Shown piece after piece: positions 1-10,138 of a stretch of DNA of 64,000 nucleotides. The notes beneath the pieces were generated by a model. It was not told the DNA's origin. It saw only the letters and a program-made list of their open reading frames with translations, and made no database searches. The DNA lies in the NCBI RefSeq assembly GCF_029784155.1, contig NC_073693.1, positions 221,167,770 to 221,231,769 on the forward strand, in the 5' to 3' direction. Position 1 is the first letter of the stretch. The number at the start of each line of letters is the position of its first letter. The stretch is from Uranotaenia lowii. Lineage: Eukaryota; Arthropoda; Insecta; Diptera; Culicidae. A program made the translations under genes and the position numbers.

Positions 1-1093
1 TTACAGCGTCATTCGGTGCCAGTTTCTCAGTTTTTTTTTCCATCTTCTTAACATGTCCTTTTCGTCTTTGACTGTCTTCTTACTCTTCCGAAGTTCCCGC
101 TTCATTATTGCCCAGTACTGCTCCAGCTGGCGCAGCTCCGGACAGTTTGGCGGGTTCATGTCCTTTGGAACAAAATGGCCCCATACCACTCCAGGACACT
201 TTAAGAATAGTGGCATGATGCCAAATCTGGCCAAAATAGTGGAACTTCGTCGTGCTGCTGCAAGAACGGCAAAAGGCGCTTCTCGAGGCACTCAGATTTG
301 TAGATCTCGCCATTTACTGTGCCCTTTGTCACGAAAGGCTCACTCCTCAGTCCGCAAGAGCAGATGGCCTGCCGAACAAGATATTTGGAGATATTTTCTT
401 CTTCTTAAATTTGTCGTCCATATCAAACTTGCTCTTGCCGGTGAAAAACTCCAACCCCGGAATTTGCTTAAAATCGACTTTTATATACGTTTGGTCGTCC
501 ATCACACAGCAGCCATATTTTGTCAGCATCTTCTCGTAGAGCTTCCGTGCCCGAGTTTCAGCCGTCGATTGTTGCCGCTCATCGCGGTTTGGGAAATTCT
601 GTACCTTGATAATGTATGAAGCCCAGCTGTCTTCTTTGAATTCTGGACGTAGCTCTGCGACATGCCGATCTTCTTAGCCAAATCACGGTTTAAGACGTTG
701 GGATTTGCTTTAATTATCCGCTTCACCTTTCTCCCCCTCTTCCCACCTTGTTATCCGGTCCCGGTTTTCTTCCAGCTCCTTAGCCGTGGTCCAACGTCAA
801 CCGCTCCTAGAACCGCTTCAAACTCTGGAGAGGGTTGAATGTTGAATTTTCAACATTTTTCCCAACTGCCGGTGCGACAGGTCAGGAAATTCCAGAAGTT
901 TGGAACAAATTTGTTCTCTCGAATCGCGTTGGTTCACCTCCATTTTCCTTGGATCGAAAAACACGACTTCAAGTTTGACAGCATGTAAATAATACACATC
1001 AATGCGAAAGTGTGCAAAATTTGGTTGATTTTTACCCAATGGTGTAAAAGTTATGCCCGGTTGAATGTGTCGCAATAATTTCTTGTTCGCCAT
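1..1093 (-). pseudogene. Broken Tc1/mariner-superfamily transposase (ITmD37-like)
   Basis: Pieces of one transposase lie in order on the minus strand in different frames. Near 970-820 is an N-terminal helix-turn-helix region starting around MEVNQRDSREQ and including LSHRQLGKMLKIQHSTLSRV. A second HTH-like piece (NRDLAKKIGMSQSYVQ) is near 700-640. The first catalytic Asp region (CCVMDDQTYIKVDF) is near 510-470. The C-terminal block PPNCPELRQLEQYWAIMKRE near 160-100 is the usual Tc1/mariner region around the last catalytic residue. Stops and frame changes between the pieces mean it is inactive. The element runs off the left edge of the window. The PPNCPEL..EQYWAIMKR form resembles the DD37E/DD37D mariners known from mosquitoes; this clade call is by memory of the family, not by alignment. 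Confidence 0.8.
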
Positions 1094-1460
1094 TTAGAAA
1101 ATCATCTTATTTCGAGACAATCGTTTAAAAAAAACGTTCGAAATTAAACCCTGTAGAACGATATCGTTAATAAAATCCAGTGTATTTAAGATAAAGTAAG
1201 ACTGTTAAAGATACCCTATGTTCCTCAACCCATTTTAAGAAGACGGTTTGAATGATTTTGGTCAAAATAAACAACAGGATTTGAAACGCGAAACATTTTT
1301 TGGAATTTTTCACTTCTCTGGTTTTATTTTTCTGGAATATTTTCTTCGAATGCGATGCAAAACAAATTTAAATGTATGGATCAAACTGGAAATTTCTCTT
1401 GCTACAATTTTGTGGAAGACTTCAAAGCGGTAAAAGTAGAAAATAAAGTTTGTAGGTTCC
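1094..1460. other. AT-rich non-coding stretch
   Basis: No coding signal is visible. It probably includes the 5' untranslated or terminal region of the mariner copy to its left. No clear terminal inverted repeat could be paired, because the other end of that element is outside the window. Confidence 0.4.
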
Positions 1461-1679
1461 CCCAAGTAACCAAAAGTCACATAGCTACTTAATCTTGTAC
1501 GTTTTAAGTTCACATTTCGCTGAGTAAAAGGTACTCGAGAGAAATAAAATCCGTTTTCCTTAAGTGCTTCATTTGGACTTCTGAACGAACATAAAAAGTC
1601 TAAACAAGTAGCATATAACATATTTGTGCGTTCTAAGTACCTTAAAAAGTTCGGATATCAACTCGGCTTATCGTGCTTC

Positions 1680-1795
1680 GTTACGAACTTCTTGCGAACT
1701 ATTTGATTCCATGCGGAACTTCTTACGAACTTTTTGGTTCCTTGTGGAACTTCTTACGAACTTTTTGGTTCTATGCGGAACTTCTATGGAACTTC
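1680..1795. repeat. 33-bp minisatellite in left arm of foldback element
   Basis: About three imperfect copies of a 33-bp unit with core GGAACTTCTTACGAACTTTT occur here. The same array in inverse orientation lies at about 4735-4860, inside the other arm. Subterminal tandem arrays of this kind are typical of foldback elements. Confidence 0.75.
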
Positions 1796-2959
1796 AATGC
1801 GAATTGAGTTGTGTCAAAATTTTCAAATGGTTTGTTTACATTCTCTTAAAAAAAATTTTCGAAAGCATTCTCAATTTGTGAACTAAAATGGATTATTTAC
1901 AAAAAATAAGAAAGAATGGTTTGCTTTATTACCGTCGCCGGCTATTGGAACAAAATGGAATGAGAAAAGAAAATAATATTATGAGAATATTTTACTAATT
2001 AAAAGTCAAATTTCAGCACCAGCTTTCCTTGAACCAGAGTTGTCAAACAGAAACTCTTTAGTTTTGGAACATTCTTAATTGGTAACAGTTCGATCTATCA
2101 TACTCATAAGTTTTCCCAAAAAAGTTGCATTATCCCTACTTCGATGGTGAATTGGACAAAAATGGGTGGAAATGCATATTTATCAGCGATTGTATATTAT
2201 TAGGTTAATTACATATGAATATTCACTATCAGACTACATTTCATAGTTTTACGATTTCGCATTAGTAGAAACATAGTAATTCCGATTCTTCTTGTTTCCC
2301 TTTTCAATAAAAGTAACTCTCACAGCAACATTAACGACACATCCAGCACCTAGTACATTCCAACAAACATCAAAGGCAGATTATTTCGACGGGAAGTTCA
2401 TTGATGGACACTTAGGAAATGTGGGTCGATTGAGCTCATCATTATTCCAACGTTGAATGCGAGGATTTGCCGTAAAAATTGATAATTTTCTTCAATTTTG
2501 TTTTCTTTGGTTTCAGCCAATCTAAAATGCACATGAAATGTGTTTTAATTTAGGAAAATATAAAAAACTAGAAACAAATTACAACTTCCTCATGTAGAAT
2601 CTATTTCTGCAGTTTTTTAAAATTGGATTGTTTTGTAACAGAAATTGCAGCGGCTTGTTCACGGCCCACATATTTAGGTATATTCCTTTTCTGAACTGCA
2701 AATAAACATTATACAATGAGATACATATGTTACAAAAAAGAATTCAGTTCGTGCACTTACGTTCAAATTTAAATGTGGATACGACTTACACGGATATTAT
2801 CTATTCATGGTGAGCAAAATTGAGGCAAGGATAATTTATTTCGTACGGCAGTCCTCGTTTCACAACTTCTGTTTATACTTTTCGAAGCTGATTGTTTATA
2901 AAAGGATAACCCGTAAATTATTTCAAATAGATGTTTTAAATACAATTGAATCAGAAAAC

Positions 2960-3720
2960 AGCCATGGTTCAAAGGCAACGTGCTCAGCTTTCATTCCACA
3001 GGTTCAGGTTCAAATCTCCATGCAGGAAAATTTTTCAAGTAAGTTTAAAATTGTTGAAAATAGAAACAAATATAAATAGTAATAAAGATTAAAGCAGATC
3101 CGAATTCAAAGTAAAAAAGTAACGCTTTATTTTTGCAAGATTTTTTTTTCAAAGTTTCATTTGAAGCTGAGTAGCCTTCTACTCAGCTTTGTTTATGGAA
3201 CTTGAAAGTATCAATAAGAACTTAAAATTTCAGCTGAGTAGAACGCTATAAAGCCTTCAATCAGGGCTGAGTAAGCTTCTAAGAGACCATTCTATGGAAC
3301 TTTTGGTTACTTGGGTCCGGTTCTACCCAAGTAACCAAAAGTTCCATAAAACAGTCTCTTTAAAGCTTACTCAGCCCTTCTCGAGGGCTGTATAGCATTT
3401 TATACAGCTTGAAATTTAAGTTCTTATCGATACTTTTAAGTTTCATAACCAAAGCTGAATAGAAGGCTATTCAGCTTTAGCATGAGACTTAGATTTTTGA
3501 ACTTTTTGCAAAAGAAAAATTTTAAAAAAAATGGCAAAAATGAAGCGCGTTCGATTTTTTTCTTAATTTTGAAATCATATGCCACTTTCTATTACCCTCT
3601 CTACTCTCTCTACACTAAATGAATTTCATACTTACTTGAAAAATTTGCATGCTTGAAGAATTGAACCTGAACCTTCCAGATGATGACTGAACACGCTACC
3701 TTTGAACCATCGCCGTTGTC
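2960..3720. repeat. Long imperfect palindrome centred near 3320
   Basis: The arms pair from the centre outward: TTTTGGTTACTTGGG (3301-3315) faces CCCAAGTAACCAAAA (3326-3340). Further out, GCTGAGTAG-type blocks near 3170-3270 face CAGCTTGAA and TTCAGCTTT blocks near 3400-3480. GGTTCAGGTTCAAAT near 3001 faces TTGAACCTGAACC near 3661. This is the junction of the two inverted element copies. Confidence 0.75.
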
Positions 3721-4734
3721 TGGGTAGTTGGTTCAAAAACTTGAATTTTAAACATACTAGAGAATTTCACCTTCACTTTTTCAAAGTAGGCGAAATAATA
3801 AAAACGTAAACAACTATAACGATGTACATTTAACGAAACCATATTTTTCCGCGTGCAGTAGGTAATTATAAATGCAATCTTTTATTCAAATATTGGTTTT
3901 TGTAATTTTTTTTATTTATAAAATTTTAGATTATTGGCACATACTTCCAAACATGTACTTAGTTGTGTAAACAATCGACTGCAAAGGGCGCAAAGAACTA
4001 ACTGCAGTCCCAGCAAGATGGGTGGAAACTTCCAGCAGGGGCAAATTTCTTCGTCGGCCAAATAGTAAGAGTTGAACAAATCAAAAGAACAGCTTGGCAA
4101 CGAAGAATACAAACAAAACTTTGTAAGTTATTAGAAAACATGACGAATAATGATAAACTTTAACATTTTGCTTTTTGTGTTTTACAATTAAAATGGTTCA
4201 TTTCCAACATCGAGGGCGAATGTAAGAGAACAGAATGTTGCAGGCGTTAGATTTTTTTCTTTAAAGTGTCAAGCCGATTGTACCTGGACAGGATCAAGCC
4301 GAGTCGCATCTAAAATGCCACGAAACGATCGACAAATACTGGGCAGAGATGCTCATTCAAAAACAAAAACCATCAAAAATTTCAATAAACATAGATGATT
4401 CAATTTGAGTAAAAGAGGAATGAAAATTAAACTAGAATTACAATTTATAGCTACATGTTTGCATTTTTAATAATCATTAGTATAAAATGAGTTTACTTTT
4501 GATAAACTACCAATTAATCCTTCTAAGATATTTAAAATTAACGATATGTGAGGGTATACAAAAAATTTCTTTTATCTTTTAAAATATGCCCATGAATGGA
4601 TTTTGTTCCAACCGCCGGCGACGGTAATAAAACAAACCGTTCTTTCTTATTTTTGTCCACAAATTGAGAACGCCTTCGTAAAATTTTCTAAGAGAATGTA
4701 AACAAACCATTTGAAAATTTTGACACAACTCAAT

Positions 4735-4860
4735 TCGCATTGAAGTTCGTAAGAAGTTTCGCATGGAACCAAAAAGTTCGTAAGAAGTTCCGCATGGAAC
4801 CAAAAAAGTCGCAAGAAGTTCCGCATGGAATCAAATAGTTCGCAAGAAGTTCGTAACGAA
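4735..4860. repeat. 33-bp minisatellite in right arm of foldback element
   Basis: Inverse copy of the array at 1680-1795, with units reading GTTCGTAAGAAGTTCCGCAT on the plus strand. Copy number and individual bases differ slightly between the two arms. Confidence 0.75.
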
Positions 4861-5307
4861 GCACGATAAGCCGAATTGATATCCGGACTTTTTAAGGTAC
4901 TTAGAACGCACAAATGTGTTATATGCTACTTGTTTAGACTTTTTATGTTCGTTCAGAAGTCCAAATGAAGCACCTTAGGAAAACGGATGTGATTTCTCTC
5001 GAGTTCCTTTTACTCAGCCAAATGTGAACTTAAAACGTACACAATTAAGTAGCTATGTGACTTTTGGTTACTTGGGTAATAAACTAAATTTTGTAAATTT
5101 GAATTCAAAATAAACATTTGAAAGTTCAGGGTGTCTGATCTAAGAAAACTTTTCAACAAAATATTTTCAATAAATGTTACAATACACCAGTTTAAATTTA
5201 CAGTAAGGTTTTTTTTTACATTGATATAGGTACGTAAGGCGTAAAAAACCCGTGTAATTCAAATTATGCAGCTCTGAAACTTGAAACAATTAGACATGTA
5301 ACTAGAC

Positions 5308-5570
5308 ATTTGAGACCTGAGACTTGAGACTTGAGACTCGAGACCTGAGACTTGAGACTTGATACTGGAGGCTTGAGACCTGACAATTAAGACATGAGAC
5401 CTGAGAACTGATACCTGAGACCTGAGGCCTGAGACTTCCGACATGACACCTAAGACCTGATACTTGAGACTTGAGACTTAAGACATGACACCTGAGACCT
5501 GAGACCAGAGACATGAGACCTGAGTCATGAGAGATGAGACATGATACATGAGACCTGAGACATGCACTCA
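5308..5570. repeat. Heptanucleotide minisatellite (GAGACYT)n
   Basis: About 37 degenerate heptamers, mostly GAGACCT, GAGACTT or GAGACAT, run without long interruption. Because 7 is not a multiple of 3, the array repeats every 7 codons and is open in two overlapping minus-strand frames (SQVSSLR-like heptads). I read this as a by-product of the array, not as a protein. Confidence 0.85.
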
Positions 5571-5576
5571 AAGGAA

Positions 5577-5872
5577 CCTTGGTGTTTGACCCAAAAAAAC
5601 TGATTTTGATTCAAAAAAATATTCTATTGAAACAAACTCTTTTTTATTTGATACAATGTATTATGAGTTAGGATCTAAAGAACAAATTTGAAATAAAGGA
5701 TTTATTCTTTGAATTAAAAAAAATATTTTGAATCAAAGAATTTGTTTCACTTTCAAAGGTGAAATGAAGGAAAACAGATTAAAAACAAAGGATTTTTAAT
5801 TTGTCCCAGATTCATAGTAATTTTTCTTTGTTCGGCGACTAAACAAAGGAAAATTTCTTTTTTGCTGCGTGT
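5577..5872. other. AT-rich spacer between two heptamer arrays, possibly a small MITE
   Basis: The stretch is rich in AAAGGA/TCCTTT and TTGAATCAAA motifs and is bounded on both sides by GAGAC-type heptamer DNA, inverted on the right. The motif pairs suggest a degraded MITE, but I could not define clean terminal repeats. Confidence 0.35.
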
Positions 5873-5879
5873 AAGACAT

Positions 5880-5945
5880 TAGACACGGGGCATGAGACCT
5901 GAAACTCTCAAGTCTCATGTCTCCTGTCTCAGGTCTCATGTATCA
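5880..5945. repeat. Short second heptamer array, partly inverted
   Basis: CATGAGACCTGAAACTC is followed by AAGTCTCATGTCTC and CTGTCTCAGGTCTCATG, the same heptamer family as at 5308-5570. Most of it is in reverse orientation. Confidence 0.7.
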
Positions 5946-8068
5946 CGTTATTAGTCTCAGAGCTAAGATTTTCCCAACTTCAAAAAAATCTGTACTAATT
6001 CCCGAAAACCGTGTTTAAAAAGGCCGTGTAAACCTTGGTGTAATGTCATTTCGGAGTTTTTTCACTTTATGTTTTTTTTTCGTTTTGTTTATAACTCGGT
6101 ATAATGTGTCATTAATTTTTAACTTTTAATCCAATTTTTTGGTTTTAAAATTATTTAAGACCACCCTTTTGTAAAATGACTGGTCCACTGTGGTGAAAAA
6201 TTATGTTGATGCCTTAAAAACATGCAAATGGTTATCATTTCGCTTTGAGCAATTTGTGTTGTTTTTCATATAAAGCCACCGGTTTCTCGAAAGTCCCAGA
6301 AAGTCAATGTTTTGCCGATTTTTTTTTTTTTTTTTTTTTTGAGATTTCGAAGCTTTATGTATTTTTAAGTCATTTGGCATCAAAATTGAAATTTTGATTT
6401 TCCCGATTTCCTTTGACCTCTCCCCTTTTGGTGATTTTTGAGGGTAAAAAAACCGAAACTTTGAATGCTTTGGGGCACCATGAATCCTAAGACCGATTTA
6501 GCTAAAATTTTAAACATAAAATGTTTATGGTCGGACCCAAACATCCTTTGCCACCCTTATTTTTATGTTAACTCTATGTCATCTTCACTCATAAAAATAG
6601 CTAATTTATATCCACTAAATTTAATTTGGAACTTTAAATTGCAAAACTGTTTCATAAATATAATCTGAATGATTTAAGTCCGTTGTGAAAGTACCTCTCG
6701 AAACAAAATTACATATCTCCAGTTTAAATTTTCCCCAGCATTCATTTGATCCAACAATACCCACCATAAATACGATGACGGAGCCCCGGAACATCATCAT
6801 GCTCTTTAAAATTGTTGTTCGAAAAACACGAACCCGACAGAATAAACCAACCTAATTACCACCAAACATGTCACTCGGTCGGGTAAAATTGTGATTTGCA
6901 CTGACTTAATGTAAACTTTATGCATACATACCTATAAGCAGCGCTGTGGTAGTTTTCCTGATCGATGCATATGCGAGGGTATGGAGTTTTGCAGTTGAAT
7001 TTGATTTCACCTTCGGCTCAGAAATTCCTGGTTTTCTACATCTGAGCCGTACAGAATAAAATAAACTTTTTCGATTTATAATTTCAATCGTATTCCGCTC
7101 AAACAGTGTGTAAAGGAATAAATCTTTCAATTGATACTGAGCACGGCTTAAAGTTCACCTGAGAACTATGGCAAATTATTTCCATTTCGTCCCGAGCTGT
7201 ATGATGAAATTCAGATTAGAAAAAATGCCAGGAGCCGAGCGAAAACATTGCAGTAGTAGGCCTATTTACACAAAAAAAGTTTCGATTACGAATAGAGGGT
7301 GGGGTCCAGTTGACAAAGCCGGGTGGACTGGGTTGAGTTGAATGAAAACAACAGCTGGCTGGCTGAATCATTTTCTTATTTGTTCTGGTGAGTAGGACGT
7401 TATAATCCATCCTTGTCCGTAATATGGTTTTTTTTTCTGTTGTTGATGTTGCTTGCTTAAGCTCGAAGCTATATTCCGCATAAAATGTACAATGTTGGCT
7501 CTGTCTGTCAGCAGTTTGGGCAAGTACATTATAGTGACAGAAATTTTACGACCCATCCAGACTCAACCAGTAAGAAGGAACCCACGCAGCGTAAAATTTT
7601 CGCAAAGTTCAAGTGACGAAAATTTATGAGAAATCGTGGGCAGATTCGTTTCGAAGAGCAAAAAAGATATTGTGCTTTTCCTTTTCCGGAGCTTAACATA
7701 CAAAGAAAAGTAATTAAAATGTCACAACAACATTAGCTTGCCGAGAGACTGTTTTATCCTAGATAAACATTATAACAATTTATATGCAGTGATACACACA
7801 GGATGGTTCTAAATATTTTCTTTAAGGCGGATTTCAACGAACTGGTTTCTGGAAGCAACTATTGGTTACTTAAATGGTCTAATTTTGTTGATCGGATTTG
7901 TCCATTTTTCCCCTTATTCTTTACTCCTAAATTCTACTTTGCACTGGATTTTTGAGTATGTTAACGTTAGATTTTCGCAATAAAACTATATGGGCAAGAC
8001 AGGAAATTCCTAACCGGTTCCAGTGATGGAATTACATAGGCAGTGCGATGCTTAGCAAAAATATGGTA
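5946..8068. other. Intergenic or intronic DNA without recognised genes
   Basis: AT-rich. It contains a 24-base poly-T run near 6318 and low-complexity DNA. Short open frames (for example 7216-7410 and 7368-7556, minus strand) show no recognisable protein. Nothing further can be supported. Confidence 0.5.
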
Positions 8069-8982
8069 GGGGAGAGTGGGGTATCGTGGGCCATGGGGAA
8101 ACGTGGGCCACTTTTAATATCTCAGATGTGTGTTGAAATAAAAATCTCAAACCAACTGTCATCGTCGTCGCTTTGCGTGAGTATATATTCCTATTTGTTG
8201 TTGACTGAAATACGCATCATAGGCTTCTTTTATTTATCAAGCTAAAAAAAGTTAAAAAAATTTACTTACATAATTAAAAAAACACCCGCTAATTTCATCG
8301 ATGGGGAACCTAAAGTGCATAACAAAAATTTGCTCATACGCTTATGATCTTAGTTTTGTCATGATCTTTCACATGAAAAAGGAATTTTTAATGAAACATC
8401 TATAAGTCTTACAAACGCAACCAATTTGAAAAACATAGCTTGTGGGGAATCGTGGGCCACACATCTTGAATCACCCATATTTTTATGTTTTTATACACAT
8501 CCAGAACTTAACATACGTTTTATCTATCTGTAAAGTTTTCTTATGCCAAATGAAGAGTTATGAAAAATATTTTGTCCATCCTATATAAGAAATTTTTCCA
8601 AAACGTTCGCGAGCCAGGTTTTGGAATCTATGCGATCATATACAGCTTACTTTTTTTATTTCATCATCTGAAATTGCTTTAAAATAACGAAATGAATTAG
8701 GAAATCGCAGTTTTGGGTCAACTCATAAACTTTGCATGTTATTTGGTCAATTTGGATTTGGTGGCCCACGATTCCCCACCATTTTTCAAAATCCAAAAAA
8801 TATTGCTTTTTTTCAAACAGTCAGAATTTGGAGAAAATAACTTATTAAAAAATTCAAAAAAATACCTTATGATACCTTGAAAATATAGAAAACCATAAAA
8901 TTTTTTATTTTCATTTTATCTTTTATAATAAAGAAATTATGGAACAACGAAAAAAAGTGGCCCATGATTCCCCACTCTCCCA
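8069..8982. mobile_element. ~0.9 kb non-autonomous element, GGGGAGAGTGGGG ends
   Basis: Left end GGGGAGAGTGGGGTATCGTG and right end CCCCACTCTCCC are inverted, with TA on both sides (8067-8068 and 8983-8984). The left end holds a doublet of the motif GGGG..TCGTGGGCCA. Another copy in the same orientation lies at 8442-8460 and an inverted one at 8760-8779, before the inverted terminal copy at 8957-8982. No coding region is present. TA duplication and repeated terminal motif suggest a MITE mobilised by a Tc1/mariner-like or related transposase. The element at 60258-61193 has the same layout. Confidence 0.75.
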
Positions 8983-9017
8983 TACCACGTTTCTCGATAA
9001 CAACAAAACTTTTAAAA

Positions 9018-9310
9018 ATTACTAGCTGACCCGGTAAACTTCGTTTTACCTTTTACTTAATAAATCGTTAGAAAATGTTAAACTTCATCTACACATCTTC
9101 AACTTTTTCGTGCTCGTGAATTAGCTTTCATGAAAATCGTCTTAAAGTTTTTCGAGTTGTGTCCCATTTCATGTTGATTTTGTATGGGAGCCCCCCTTCC
9201 ATAAAAAGTGAGATTTTCGAGGCTATTATACAAACCATCTCTGACCCGAAAAACCCTCGGATACCAAATTTCGCTTTATTCCGACCGTCCATTTATAAGT
9301 GATGGTGTTA
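9018..9310. repeat. Fragment of a dispersed insect repeat
   Basis: It starts at CTAGCTGACCCGGTAAACTTC and continues with GTATGGGAGCCCCCCTTCC and ACCAAATTTCGCTTTATTCC. Similar wording occurs in dispersed insect repeats (RTE- or SINE-like tails). I recognise the phrase pattern only and cannot name a family. Confidence 0.45.
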
Positions 9311-10138
9311 CCGTCCGTTTTTAAGTGATGGTGTTACAAAGAAATTTTTTTTTATATTTTAGCATTGTTCCTTAGTCAGCCTTCCTTTTGAGTGGATACC
9401 CTTGTGTCAGAAAAAATCCAGAATTATAGTTCAATATACCAATAAGTTACGTTAACTTTTAGTTAGCGAACTTATTTTCTTCCGGTAACTTAAGAAAGCT
9501 TAGTCTATCAAGTTTGAATTTAGTTTAGCCATCATTCCTATTCAAAAACTCCTATCTGATCAAGTATTTTAAAATTGCTGAAGATTGATTTGAACAGAAA
9601 ATGGATCTTTTTTGCTAGTCGTCATAAACTGAGTTTTTTTTCGATTTGTGTTTACCTCTTTACATTGAAGTTTTCTTTAAGCATGATCGTCAGAATAGAA
9701 AAATTAAAAAAGGAATTGGACAAAACCAGAACATTTAAAGAATAATGAAAATAAACTTAATTTTTAATTTTTTTTTTCGTTATTTCAAATGTTTTTTTCG
9801 GACTTCGCATTAAATATCTTATTGTGAATTGACAGAGCAGAGTTTGACAAATATTTAACAATTCAGGAAAAATAATGTTTGAAAATGTCTTTAAAATTTG
9901 TGTCATCATTATCTTTTTTCAATTTTCAGTTAGGGATTGGCAAATTGCACTATAAATTAGGAAATTAAAAAAAAGAATTTCAACTGTCATGTTTTTGGAT
10001 TACTTTTCTCTTAGCATTTGAAACCTTGAATGAAGGCAAATCTATTTTGAGTATTTGAAATAAAAATTCAAAACAATCACAAATTTTTTTAAATTTAAGT
10101 TTATGATCGTAAGATAAGAAACTGTAATCCAAACTCAC
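9311..10138. other. AT-rich non-coding stretch before RTE 3' end
   Basis: No coding signal. The last ~50 bases (from about 10090) are probably the short 3' UTR of the retrotransposon that follows on the minus strand; its exact end and target duplication were not resolved. Confidence 0.4.

Larger units (their letters stand above)
1461..5076. mobile_element. Two inverted copies of a long-TIR (foldback-type) element
   Basis: Four copies of the end CCCAAGTAACCAAAAGT mark two abutting units: 1461-3315 and 3326-5076, separated by 10 bp. The outer ends (1461-1965 and 4585-5076) are inverted copies of each other over about 500 bp. The two inner ends (about 2960-3315 and 3326-3720) are also inverted copies of each other over about 350 bp. 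The units are therefore the same element in opposite orientation. The parts between the arms (about 1970-2900 and 3750-4580) do not obviously align and show no transposase. Small open frames in the arms (1624-1881 and 4647-4913) are mirror copies of one repeat and are not evidence of a gene. I see no convincing target-site duplication. Confidence 0.75.

Noticed and set aside
1624..1881. 85-codon frame MCVLSTLKSSD..., repeated at 4647-4913
   Set aside because: Both copies lie in the inverted arms and cover the 33-bp minisatellite. The frame is repeat-driven and has no splice or protein support.
5302..5571. Coiled-coil-like protein from the heptamer array
   Set aside because: Two overlapping frames on the same strand give similar heptads, which shows the DNA repeat and not selection on a protein.
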